A DNA stretch of 64,000 bases from Salticus scenicus. Lineage: Eukaryota > Arthropoda > Arachnida > Araneae > Salticidae. The stretch lies in NCBI GenBank assembly GCA_963930645.1, contig OZ005652.1:315090652-315154651 (forward strand). The letters run 5' to 3'. This document shows, one piece after another, positions 34,100 to 43,923 of this stretch. Within the stretch, counting starts at the first letter, position 1; each line of letters opens with the position of its first letter. A program made the translations under genes and the position numbers. The notes beneath the pieces were generated by a model that did not search any database, was not told where the DNA came from, and saw nothing but the letters and a program-made list of their open reading frames with translations.

Positions 34100-34815
34100 A
34101 TGCAAATTTATATGGAATATCGCCCAATTTTGTTATGTTCATAAAATCTTAAATTTTGAATAACTTAAGAAATTTTAATATTAGAATATTGGTAGTCAAT
34201 TGTGTTCAAACAAGTACCATTAATGTCATTTTAAAAATGGTCTATTATATTTATGATGCAATTATCCCTCAAAATGGACGTTTATGCGAAATTTTGCGCT
34301 ATTTTGCCATGTTAAGTACATCGTAAATTTCGAATAACTTACGAGATTTTTAAATTAGAGGATATTAATGCCAGTAGCTTAAATGATATTTTTAAAGTGA
34401 TCTGGCATCTTTATGATGAAAATATCCCTCAAAAGGGACGTTTATACGAAATTTCGCCCTATTCTGCCATGTTAATAAAAAATCATAAATTTCGAATATC
34501 TTGCGAAAATTTCAAAGTAGCATGTTTATAATTAATGACTTTCATCCTGACATAAAAAAAAAATATTTCTTTTCATGCAACTTTAAATGAAATTTCGCCC
34601 TATTCTGCCATGTTAAGAAAATTGCAAATTTCGAATAATTTCAAAAGTTTTTTAATTAGAATGTTGCAAATGAATAGGAGTTTTGCCAGTGTCTTAAATA
34701 ATATTTTAAAACTGGTTCGACCTCTATGTGATCATTTGCTCGTGAGATATCGTGTACACAGACTAACAAACTAACATACTAGTACACTAACACACTGACA
34801 AACTAACAGACACAC
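34100..34815 (+). repeat. Degenerate tandem repeat, about four units
   Basis: Units share TGCCATGTTAA, AAATTTCGAATAA and TATCCCTCAAAAGGGACG with a spacing of roughly 140-180 bp (near 34130, 34310, 34465 and 34605). They are followed by an ACTAACA microsatellite at about 34763-34812. Confidence 0.8.
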
Positions 34816-34955
34816 TACAGATGGACACCAAACCCATTTTGATATTTTCGGATTCCTTACACCTGAAAACGTGTAGAAAAGTCAAAAAACCCTGGTTGAA
34901 AAATTTCACGATTACCTAAGATTCCCCTACCTGTAGTATGATGGGAAACTAAAAA

Positions 34956-35085
34956 GGGTTCGGTTGGGTTGGGTTATGGAATTAAGGCCGATTGAGTGCT
35001 CTTGGGTCTTAAGCAAGAGGGGGAGTGCTCTCCGTCGGTGTCTTTCTAAGGCGTCCTAGCCCGTATTTAAGCAAGTTTCCGGAAA
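34956..35085 (-). mobile_element. SINE, headless copy
   Basis: It matches the tail half of the SINE at 13929-14175: GGGTTCGGTTGGGTTGGGTT, then AAGGCCGATTGA, TTTCTAAGGCGTCCTAGCCC and GCAAGTTTCCGG. The tRNA-like head with A and B boxes is missing, as expected from 5' truncation. Confidence 0.8.
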
Positions 35086-35206
35086 CCGAAAAGGAGAGAG
35101 AGATAAGGGAAATATCGATTAAAATGAAATTCAAAAATGATTAATCGGATGCGAAATTTCAGAAGTTTCTTTTAGGTTTACTTTATTATGCATTATTAAG
35201 CATATA

Positions 35207-35267
35207 CATATATATATATGTGTGTTTGTGTGTGTGTGTGTGTGAGTGTGTGTTTGTGTGTGTGTGT
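35207..35267. repeat. (TA)n/(TG)n microsatellite
   Basis: TATATATATGTGTGTTTGTG and following TG-rich dinucleotide run. Confidence 0.9.
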
Positions 35268-35460
35268 AAATATTTTGTGCAGTATAGATTTTTTTAAGGT
35301 ATCAGGAAAGATGAATCCTTTTCATAGCTGAATAATTGAAATTTTATCTAATGGTGTTTTCCATTTCCTGCGGCTTATTTCTGTCGAGCTATCTACATGA
35401 TAGACCAGAGATGTTTCTGCCTAAAGGTTGTCTGAGTGAGTAATGCTGACCGGGGTGTCG

Positions 35461-35532
35461 GCCTGGATAGCTCAACTGGTAGAGCCTTGACCTTGTAAGT
35501 CAAAGATCCGGGGTTCGACAAACGGTCCAGGC
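35461..35532 (+). tRNA. tRNA-Thr(TGT)-like sequence, degenerate T arm
   Basis: The 72-bp sequence has a perfect 7-bp acceptor stem (GCCTGGA with TCCAGGC), a D arm GCTC...GAGC and an anticodon stem TTGAC/GTCAA. Loop CTTGTAA gives anticodon TGT (35494-35496), threonine. The T arm is damaged: CCGGG should face CCCGG but meets AACGG, leaving three of five pairs, although TTCGA is kept. No CCA is encoded, as is normal in eukaryotes, and no T-run terminator follows directly. It could be a tRNA pseudogene or the head of a tRNA-derived SINE. Confidence 0.55.
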
Positions 35533-35628
35533 ATTATTTTCACTCAGTCGAAAAAATAAAATTTCAATAAATATGATTTTCTTCCACAGTTGATTGTGTG
35601 ATTTTAATAAAAACTGAATAATTGGTTT

Positions 35629-35642
35629 TCTTTTTTCTTTTT

Positions 35643-35685
<43 letters not shown>
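35629..35685. repeat. Long poly(T) tract
   Basis: More than 50 bases, almost all T with a few C; the longest homopolymer-like tract seen in the window. Confidence 0.95.
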
Positions 35686-35689
<4 letters not shown>

Positions 35690-35916
35690 GAGAGTTCCTT
35701 GTACTTACAAAATATGTTTAAAAAAAAAAAAAAGTAGACATACCTTTCAAAATAATGTTTTTAACTCTGAAAATATACAGTTTAGCATACACGCTGTTTG
35801 TTAAAATATATTCTATCGAAACTTGGTTATGCTTGAATTTATAAGTATCGAAGTAACTATCATGCAACATTTTCAAGAAATACAATAGCATGCTTTCAAA
35901 TTCTGCAAAGTCTTTT

Positions 35917-35920
<4 letters not shown>

Positions 35921-35949
<29 letters not shown>
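35921..35949. repeat. poly(T) tract
   Basis: About 29 consecutive T. Confidence 0.95.
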
Positions 35950-35953
<4 letters not shown>

Positions 35954-36766
35954 ATCATAGAAATACATTCCCACGGTGATTTAAGTTCGTAGACATTGCA
36001 ATAAAATCAGAAATGCATATGATAAAGAATTTTGTAAAAAAAAATCTTTTTATATGTTTAAAGGGAAATTTTATCTGAAAATGTTTTGTTCTTGCGCTTG
36101 GATGGCATTTTAAAGGGACAGCTCGAAACATATTTTAAAGAAAAGTTATTTCATATAAAATTTCCTTAAAATGTTATTCGATTTTCCCAAAAGACATAAA
36201 TACATTTTTGTACTAGCTCTCCATTATTTTATTTTATGGTTAGTATATTTTTAGTTAGTAGGTTACAATTATTTTTATATATTTCAATATAATAATAATA
36301 ATCATAATCATAATAATAAAAAAGCTGAATCAGATTAAAATATCTATCATTTTCTACATCAATGTTTATCTATCTAAAAGAAACATGCAAAAATGCGTTA
36401 ATTAAAATTAGTTAATATTTTTAATTTAATACTCACAGGATAAATCTCTGCAGTTTATATTAACTATATTTTTTAACTATTCCATTAATATTAACACTCA
36501 ATATAATGATATAAAATAATTAAAATTAAAATTTAAGATTTCATTAAGCTATCGCTTGAAAATCCTCGATTAATGATTTTTTTAAGTATAAGTAATAATT
36601 AAAACTTTTTCCAATTCATATAAAGGCTTTATTCACAGAACGGAAAATATAACTAAAAATGCAAGAATGTAGAGTAGTTGTAACTAAACATAAGCAATAA
36701 ACAGCATCCTAGAGGTAAAATAGACAAGGGGTAGACGATTCCTGTAATGGGCTTTAGAAGATTGAA

Positions 36767-36767
<1 letters not shown>

Positions 36768-36806
<39 letters not shown>
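36768..36806. repeat. (TAA)n microsatellite
   Basis: Uninterrupted TAA trinucleotide run just upstream of the truncated 5' end of the Copia element. Confidence 0.95.
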
Positions 36807-36885
36807 GCAATAAAACGGATTCTGTTTGTTGCATTCCACTTCATTATTATTTTTTTTTTTTTATATATAAAATTAATCTAGTAAA

Positions 36886-37266
36886 ATGTTCTCATTAAAA
36901 AAATTGTATTCTGCTTTACTAGTAAAGGGAGGAAATTTAATACAACACCTGACCACCATATATCAAATTCGCGACGGATTAACCACGATAGGTGAAATCA
37001 TTAAAGATCAACACGTTTCTGCACTCATGCTGTGTTCCCTTCCACCAAGTTTTGACACACTAATAACCGCAATTGAATTGAGCGATCAAGAGAATTTGAC
37101 ATCTGAATTTATAAGAAGAAAATTACTTGATGAAGATCTAAAAAAGTCAGAAAATAATCAAACAAATAATGCAAGTGCATATAAAGTGCATGTTAAAAAT
37201 AAAGCATCACCACCAAAATTCTGTAATTACTGTAAAAAGAGCTCGCATAATAGAAATGAATGTTGA
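36886..37266 (+). pseudogene. Copia gag fragment with CCHC zinc knuckle
   Basis: Gag forms the retrotransposon particle and binds its RNA. The 126-residue ORF matches the C-terminal half of a copia gag domain (LIQHLTTIYQI...LMLCSLPPSFDTLITAIE) and ends in a CX2CX4HX4C knuckle (CNYCKKSSHNRNEC). A stop follows the last Cys, where the polyprotein should continue. About half of the usual gag is absent upstream. The ATG at 36886 is an internal methionine of the old protein, not its true start. Confidence 0.88.
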
Positions 37267-37365
37267 CATCTTAAAAATAAAGAGAGAAGCGATTATAAAA
37301 ATCTAAATAACCCTCAAAATAGCAACTACAATCGTAAAAAATACAAAAATAAACCAACAACACAT

Positions 37366-37569
37366 ATGATACGAGAAACAGAAAATAAAATGAAGAATTT
37401 AACTTTTGTGGTAGGAATCAGAAATACAAACTCCTTTATTATAGACAGTGGTAGTTCAAGTCACGTACGCAACAATATTCATAAATTTATATCATTTAAA
37501 AATAATTATAAAACTCAAGTAATGTTGGCTAATGGCCAATCCGTAGTTTTCAAGGTTACAGAGAAGTAA
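37366..37569 (+). pseudogene. Copia aspartic protease fragment
   Basis: The active-site motif is present as FIIDSGSSSHV, matching the DSGAS/DSGSS type of copia proteases, which process the Gag-Pol polyprotein. The fragment continues VMLANGQSV and then frameshifts near 37565. The following plus-strand frame still reads ITLKDVLYLPEIATNL, the end of the protease region. Confidence 0.88.
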
Positions 37570-37619
37570 AAATTAAAGTAACAAATTCGAAAATTAAAAT
37601 TAGTAACATTACACTAAAA

Positions 37620-38860
37620 GACGTATTATACCTACCTGAGATCGCAACTAATCTCCATAAAAAGGCAACCGAAAATGGTTGTTAGACTATATTAAAAGAA
37701 AATTCTTATGAAATTAAATATCAGAATGAAACATATATGATTGCGACTATATCAGATAATTTGTATGAGGTTAAGACAAATGAAAACGTAAAGGAAAAAA
37801 TAAACATTACAAAAACTAAAAATTGTGCTAAATTGGGACAGAAAAGACTAGGACATAAAAATATCCAACAAATAAAGGAACTCGTTAACAAAAATATGGC
37901 AATTGGAATAAAATTAAATAATTGTAAACACGAAGAAAATTGTGAAGTTTGCGTTTTGTCAAAATTAGAGAACAACTCATATCCTAAAGTAGCAACGCAC
38001 AACGCAAAAGAAACATTAGAGTTGATACATTCCGACCTGTGTGGCCCCCTTCCAAACACCTACGGTAGATGGGAAAAATTATTTTCTCACTTTTATTGAA
38101 GACTACAGCAGGTATACATACATATTCTTACTGAAAAATAAACATGAAGCACAGAAGCTTTCAAAAAATATTATACATTAACTTCCAACATATTCGAAAA
38201 AAAAAATGCGTTCTGACAATGGTAATGAATACGTGAATAAAGAATTTGAAAAAATTCTTGAAAATTAGGGATATAAAATATCAATTATTAGCACCCCATT
38301 GTTCTAAACAGAGCAGCACTACAGAAAAAAACACACACACACACACTTTGATCGAAATGACCAGATGCATGTTAAACGAAAGTAAATTAAATAAAAACTT
38401 CTGGGGAGAAGCATTAATGGCTGCTAACTATTTACAAAACAGACTACCAACGAGTGCCTGTAAAACAACACCATATGAGCTCTGGATGGACATGAACCTC
38501 TCGAGCATAAAAACGTTTGGATGCAAACTGTATGTTTACATAAACAAAACTAAGAGAAAGAAGTTAGACGATAGAGCTAAACAATGAATTTTCATGGGCT
38601 ATGACTTAAAAAGTAAAGGTTACCAAATTTATGTAAGCAACAACATAAAAATTTGTAGAACAGTTAAACTTCTCAAAGAACATGAAATTCATGAAACCAC
38701 TCAAATCACTAACTATAATCCGATAGATAATGAACAAAATTTGAAAGAGAAAATTAATGAGGAATCTAATATCCCAATAATACTTAATGACCAAAATGAA
38801 GTAACAGAAAAATGTAATGATATAAAGAACACACAAATTCTGAGAATGTCAGAATGAATT
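37620..38860 (+). pseudogene. Copia integrase, broken
   Basis: Integrase inserts the cDNA into the genome. The ORF at 37737-38099 carries the zinc-binding GAG-pre-integrase part (LGHKN...CEVCVLSK) and the first catalytic Asp in ELIHSDLCGPL. After a frameshift the central core continues (EDYSRYTYIF; RSDNGNEYVN with the second Asp, near 38208-38235). The C-terminal part at 38246-38587 has FWGEALMAANYLQNRLPT and SIKTFGCKLYVYI, then after a stop FMGYDLKSKGYQIYV at 38594. The expected catalytic Glu region (normally SPQQNGVAER) reads CSKQSSTTEKN, so the Glu motif is degraded and a CA-repeat has expanded there (38330-38345). Confidence 0.88.
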
Positions 38861-38933
38861 AATAAAGGTGTACCACCGAAATGGTTTGTTTTTATGTCGA
38901 CCGACACAAATTTTGTTGAACCAAGAAACTTTG

Positions 38934-39164
38934 TGGTGTTTGGTGTTTCGGGAATACGGCCGATTGACAACTCTAGGGTCCTAGGCCTGAGGGGGTGTGC
39001 CTTCCGTGGAGGTTTTTCTAAGGGGTCCTGGCCCGTATTTACGCAAGTTTCTGGAAAAACAACGGAAAACTCCGAACGGCTAGGCCAACGAACGTGACCT
39101 AGAATCGAACCCGGCACCTCACGTCTACCAGCTTTGCGCACAGAACCGCTTAGACGCTTGTGGG
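38934..39164 (-). mobile_element. SINE inserted in the Copia element
   Basis: Sister copy of the SINE at 13929-14175, with the same minus orientation. The B-box-like GGTTCGATTCT is the complement of about 39101-39111. It is flanked by CTTTG (38929-38933 and 39165-39169). Removing it joins EPRN with FENIV, which restores the expected copia linker reading before the RT, so the insertion happened after the Copia arrived. Confidence 0.85.
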
Positions 39165-39169
39165 CTTTG

Positions 39170-39630
39170 AGAATATCGTAAACATAAAAAATCCAGCTGA
39201 AAGGAAAAATAGTTAGAAGCTGCAGAAAATGAAATAAAATACTTAAACAAAAATAGCACCAGGGAACTTGTTGATTCTCCACCTAATAGCACACATTGTA
39301 GGTTCCAGGTGGGCTTTTAAGGCCAAATATAATAACCCAGGGCAAATAGAAAAATACAAGGCAAGACTCGTAGTAAGAGGTTTTAGCCAAAAATTTGGAA
39401 CTGGTTATGACGCGATCTTTGTCCTAGTGGCGTCTCATTCAACAATAAGAACATTTTTAGTAGGGGTGGGAATCGATTAAGAGTTTTAACTGGGTTAATC
39501 GTAGTTCATTAATCGATTAATCGGTCGATTAATCGGATTTTTAATTGGTTTTCATTTTTCTCTTTATAATTTTATTTCAATGATGAATAAAACTCTCATA
39601 TTGTGTATTATTCATAAGTTTGATTGAGAA

Positions 39631-39663
<33 letters not shown>

Positions 39664-41160
39664 TTATATCTGTTTTATAGCTGAAATTTAAATCAATTTT
39701 CAGAGCAATAATTGGTGATTTTAAGTGTTAATTTTATATAAATATTTTCACTTATTCATTTTTTTTTATATAAATTAATTTTTCAATTAATTTTGAAAGA
39801 AACATTAAATGAAATTACACATATTTTAGTTTTATACTTGTAGACCTTGTCCATCTCGCTAGTCACTATTTTTAAATGAATTCTCAAAATTCCATATCAT
39901 TACCTTAAAAATCTCCAATTCTTATATTTTGGTTCTTCTTTGTCACTTTGAACTAGGAAACAGAATGTTATTTTCTGTTTCTACTTCAATAGTTACTATC
40001 AGCAATTCTGAACAGACATTAAACGCTTGAAGATATTCTGAAACTCTGTTGATATGTCCCCCATCACAAGGATAGTGGAAATCTCAATTCCTTCTTTTCG
40101 TTTTTTTTTTTTTTTTTTTTTTAAGCATTTCTATTTTTTGAAAGCTTCTTGTTTCTGAGAATACTATTACCCTAGCCAATACTTTCTGTAGAAGGCTACA
40201 GACAGGTGGTGTTGCTCCAGCATGCACATGGAGCGGCATTTTGTTTAATAACTGTCCTCTCCCTTTTCTTTATCAACAAAAGTGCAACAACTTCTTTTGG
40301 GAGGTTTTATTTATTTTTATTTATTTATTTATTTCATTTTTTATTTTTTGCTTTTTCATTATTTGATGGATGTTTCTTAGAATGTTTGTTAGCAAAATAT
40401 GCGAAAAAATATTTGCAGAACAGCATTTTTAATTTAATTCGTAGTTTGAAAATTTTAATCGGATTTTGAAAAATTTTAATCGAATTAATCGATCCGATTA
40501 ACTCGATTAAAAAAATTTATCGGTACTAAGCATTGATCGATTAACCGAACCGATTAATCGATTAATCGACACAGCCCTAATTTTTAGTAAATTCATTAGA
40601 CAAAAATTTTCAATTGATTCATGTTGATGGGAAAACTGCTTTCCTTTATGGGGAATTAGAAGAAGACATTTATAAGAGTTAGCCTGAGGGCTTCATTAAA
40701 CCAGGACAAAAAAAAAGGCCATATACGGCCTCAAACAACAGCAAGGGCTTGGAACATTAAAATAACCAACACCTTAATCAAATTAAACTTCACTACATGC
40801 AAATCTGATAAATGTTTATACAAAAGAGTAAAAAACAATAACACAGCTTACTTACTTGTGCATTACGATGACCTACTGTTGGCAGGAAATGAGAGAGATG
40901 TAATTGAAATAATGAATGATCTTGGGAAAGAATTTGAAATTACAAATCTAGGTCAAGTGAAAAAATATTTAGGAATCACAGTTGAAAGAAGTCGAAATGG
41001 GACATTAGTAATTCATCAAAGAAACAAAATACATGAGTTAGTAAATAAATTTAACTTGCAAGATTCCAAACCAGAAAACACACCGCTTGATCCTGGATAC
41101 CAGAAGATCTGGAAAACAAAAATGTCTTGCTCAATAATACCAAATATCGCCAAGCAGTAG
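39170..41160 (+). pseudogene. Copia reverse transcriptase, split by a hAT element
   Basis: RT copies the element RNA into DNA. The N-terminal part at 39268-39480 has VGSRWAFKAKYN, KARLVVRGFSQ and ASHSTIRTFL. It is interrupted at 39461 by the hAT insert and resumes at 40588 with IHVDGKTAFLYGELEEDIY (first catalytic Asp region). A frameshifted YGLKQ segment lies near 40722. At 40858-41160 the catalytic box reads VHYDDLLLAG in place of the usual VYVDDLLIAG: both Asp are kept but YV has become HY. The reading continues through LGQVKKYLGITVERS. It is clearly inactive. Confidence 0.9.
39461..40579. mobile_element. hAT-type non-autonomous element, exact 8-bp duplication
   Basis: The element begins TAGGGGTGGGAATCG and ends CGACACAGCCCTA; the outer TAGGGnTG is inverted. 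ATTTTTAG occurs exactly on both sides (39453-39460 and 40580-40587), and an 8-bp duplication is the hAT hallmark. Joining the flanks restores the Copia frame (TIRTFL then VNSL). Subterminal ATTAATCGATTAATCG repeats occur at both ends (39505-39540 and 40545-40568). The 1119-bp interior includes poly(T) tracts and no recognisable transposase. Confidence 0.92.
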
Positions 41161-41760
41161 GAGCTGAACTATATATAGCGACTTTGAGTAGACAAGATAT
41201 CTGAGCTGCAGTGAGCATATTTAGTCGTAGAAATGAGCAGACTTGAAAAAACGATCGGGAGGCTGCGAAACGAGTAATACAATATCTAAAGACAACTAAA
41301 ATAACAAAATAAAATATAATAAAAATCAAGGTCCTATTTTAAAAGCTTATGCAGACGCAGACTTGGATAATGCCCACTTGATAGAAGATCTACTAGTGGG
41401 AATGCGTACTTTATTAGAAAAAATTCGATTTACTGAATTTCGAAAAAACAAAATTGTCTGTCGCTTTCCACAGCAGAATCGAATATATTTCAGCTGGAAA
41501 TGCAGCCAAAGAAATAATATGCACTTTAAAATTCCTCAAAGATCTTGATATTGAACAAAGTTGTGTAATTATCATTTATGAGGATAGTCAAGCATGCATA
41601 AAACTTGTTGAATCTGAAAAATATCAAGGTCGAACTAAACATATTGAAGTCTTTCATTTAATGAAGCAATTGTGCGAAGAAGGTATGATTGAACTAAATA
41701 CATTTCAAGTAAGGAGATGATTGCTAATATGTTTACAAAGGTTCTACGAAAGGCAGGGAC
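41161..41760 (+). pseudogene. Copia RNase H region, frameshifted
   Basis: RNase H degrades the RNA strand during cDNA synthesis. Piecewise frames give YRQAVGAELYIATLSRQDI (41149-41205), RNEQT...EAAKRVIQYLK, then at 41454-41720 YISAGNAAKEIICTLKFL, IIIYEDSQACIKLVES (catalytic Asp in the EDSQ box) and RTKHIEVFHLMKQL. The frame ends a few residues short of the usual MLTKVL-type C-terminus, which is visible in a shifted frame near 41722-41750. Confidence 0.88.
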
Positions 41761-41792
41761 AAACTACAGATTAAGGAACATAAGTATGTATT

Positions 41793-41808
41793 GGGCAAGG
41801 GGGGGGGT
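41793..41808 (+). promoter_or_regulatory. Polypurine tract of the Copia element
   Basis: GGGCAAGGGGGGGG lies just after the RNase H coding end and before a candidate 3' LTR. It is the usual site of plus-strand DNA priming in LTR retrotransposons. Confidence 0.75.
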
Positions 41809-42106
41809 AGGATTATATAACTTGTAATATGATCTGATTATATGCCCAATATATAAACTGTAAGAACTTTTATTCATTTCAAATGAACTGTAGCAGAGAA
41901 AACCTCAGCATATGCGTATGATGTTTAAATTCGTCTTTGGCGCAGTCTATACACCTGCGCTGGTTTTCACTTTAATGTACATGTACTCACTTACAATGTA
42001 GCAATCAATCTAAGCGGAGCTATTGTAGCTTGCTCCGTTTATGTAAATTTTTTTTTTATTTATTCTTATGTAATAATAATCCATTAAAAAAAAAAAAAAA
42101 AAAAAA
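41809..42106 (+). repeat. Probable Copia 3' LTR ending in poly(A)
   Basis: This non-coding segment follows the purine tract and ends with TAATCCATT plus about 21 A (42086-42106). No 5' LTR is present for comparison, so the LTR bounds cannot be set. The poly(A) end could be chance, because such tracts are common here, or could mean that the copy was reverse-transcribed from a polyadenylated RNA. Confidence 0.5.
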
Positions 42107-42199
42107 GGAAGACATGAAGATATATTTCATTATTCTGAGTTTTTATTAAAGACGATTGGTCTCATAATCCAGAAGTAACTTAGAATAGGTTAAGAACAT

Positions 42200-42262
42200 G
42201 AAAACCAAGTATATTGATCGGATGCCAGAAAGTGAATTACAGCCAGAAAGTGAATTACAGGT
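42200..42262 (+). repeat. Short direct duplication
   Basis: GCCAGAAAGTGAATTACA is repeated immediately as two 18-bp units at about 42225-42260. Confidence 0.85.
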
Positions 42263-42359
42263 AAGAAGAATTATTTTTATTTATTAACCTGTAATATGAA
42301 ATTTCTATCATTTAATTGAAAAGACTATTTACATTGAATAATATAATATTAGCGCTAAA

Positions 42360-42955
42360 TACACGTAATACTTAATGGATGTGCTACTGAGTATACAACA
42401 CATCCAGGGTGTCTTGAACATGCTGAAGAATGGAGGTAGAAGTGGCTTGAGTTTCCGCCACCGCTTGTCGGCTGATGCGTCGATCCACGCGTGCTGACTT
42501 TACTCTGGCTGCACTGTCACACCTCAAACTTGCCAAATTTCCTTGTTCCGACCATCTTTGCCCCAGCCAGTGCACTGTGAACGCGTCCAGGTGTTTATCA
42601 GATGAGATTTGCCTTAAAAACCAACCTGCCCTTCTCAGTCCGATCACCGTGTCGCTCGTAAAATCGCCTGTCTGTTAAAACTATCTCCATTGACGACGGC
42701 CTGGCATTCCGTGCTATTAAATGTGTCTTCTGACAGAAGAACAAAATTTCTACGATGATTTCCCTAGCAAAGATAACAGGACGAATATTGAACATTCAGC
42801 AGGTTCCTTCCCGTATATCTTATTCAAAGTGCGTTAGAGAGCTGCGCATTTTACATCATTCACACCATTCACATAATTTGGTGATCGATGAGGTGTGTCT
42901 ACCTTGAAATTTGCATAATTTTCTGGCCACTCCTTCTTGGTGTTGCATTTTCAGT
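42360..42955 (-). pseudogene. Tc1-like element fragment, HTH half of transposase
   Basis: On the minus strand the terminus AACACCAAGAAGGAGTG (complement of about 42928-42946) is followed by MPGRRQ-like text and then the ORF at 42647-42384. It contains VIGLRRAGW-type HTH sequence, LDAFTVHWLGQRWSEQGN and ARVDRRISRQAVAETQATSTSILQHVQDTLDV, the paired DNA-binding domain of a Tc1 transposase. The reading stops at 42384, and the catalytic half and far terminus are absent. It is related to the element at 6867-8239 by its terminus but is a different family member. Confidence 0.85.
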
Positions 42956-42959
42956 GTCA

Positions 42960-43888
42960 CGTAATCTATAACATAAATTGATTTATTTATAATAGTTCAA
43001 ATTTCAATGTGTACTTCATAATTCTTTTAAAAATTTAAATTATCTCTTCTATACTTAAGAGAAGAAATTTAAAATATTCATATGAATGTATAATATTGTG
43101 ATAAACATTTGCTCCATTGTATAGAACAAACATTGTAATAACAACACTTGAAAATAATGTTATTTTAATAGGAATTTTCCCGCTTATCATTTTCATACTG
43201 ATTTGATAAATGCAAAATTTTAATTTTCTATTTGTTACTTTTGAATGTTCAATTAAAAAGAAATTTACACCATGGAACAATGCAATTCATATGCAACAAA
43301 ATAATGAAAGCATATCACTCAGTGCTTAAAGAGAAACAGGAACCTTAATTATTCATGGAATATATTTGTTTTAAGAGTTATTCTTAAACATGCTGCCATT
43401 CCAAGTTTCAAAATATTACATATTTTCTTTCGCTAAGAAAAACTTACTGAATAAATTTACTTCCAAACAAATGTTTCTGGTGTAGCAGATAACACCATTC
43501 AAAATAATTTCTGGATCATTATTTAAATTTTAATTAACATAAGAAAGCTGCTATTTGTGTTTTAGTAATTAAATTTGAAAAACAAAACCAAAATATATCC
43601 TTCGATTTTAAAAGCAGAAAAGGCAATCCTAAAAGAAAAATATCCTGGCGGATAGAATTAAAAAAGAAATCCTTAATTAGAATGCATGCTCATTTCATAT
43701 ATTTAAATAGCGAAACAACTGTGTTTTGCAACAGACGCTGTCTAAAGAGAATAGGATATCTTTGATTAGGTTGCTTATCCCATGTAAGCTGCTTAAATTT
43801 CGAAACTCAATTTGCATAAACCTATTAACTTTAGATAAGTTGGTATAAATATGCGCTGTAAAGAAACTAAATTAATTTTAGTATGTTA

Positions 43889-43923
<35 letters not shown>

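Larger units (their letters stand above)
36870..42084 (+). mobile_element. Ty1/copia retrotransposon, 5'-truncated with nested inserts
   Basis: The domain order gag, protease, integrase, RT, RNase H is diagnostic of Ty1/copia; in Ty3/gypsy the integrase follows RNase H. The 5' LTR and the first part of gag are missing, and the gag reading begins close to an AT-rich junction near 36870. At the 3' side a purine tract (41793-41808) precedes a probable 3' LTR. Two later insertions split the body: a SINE (38934-39164) and a hAT-type MITE (39461-40579). Many stops and frameshifts show that it is an old, inactive copy. Confidence 0.9.

Noticed and set aside
37721..38059. 112-codon minus-strand ORF in the Copia integrase region
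   Set aside because: It is the antisense shadow of the integrase frame.
38713..39282. 189-codon minus-strand ORF across the SINE in Copia
   Set aside because: It spans the antisense of Copia and the SINE; open by chance, with no domain.
36886..41760. Ty3/gypsy or endogenous-retrovirus identity for the LTR element
   Set aside because: Integrase precedes RT and RNase H, which is the Ty1/copia order; no envelope-like frame is seen.
43035..43280. 81-codon minus-strand ORF
   Set aside because: AT-rich chance ORF (Ile/Phe/Lys-rich) without motif.
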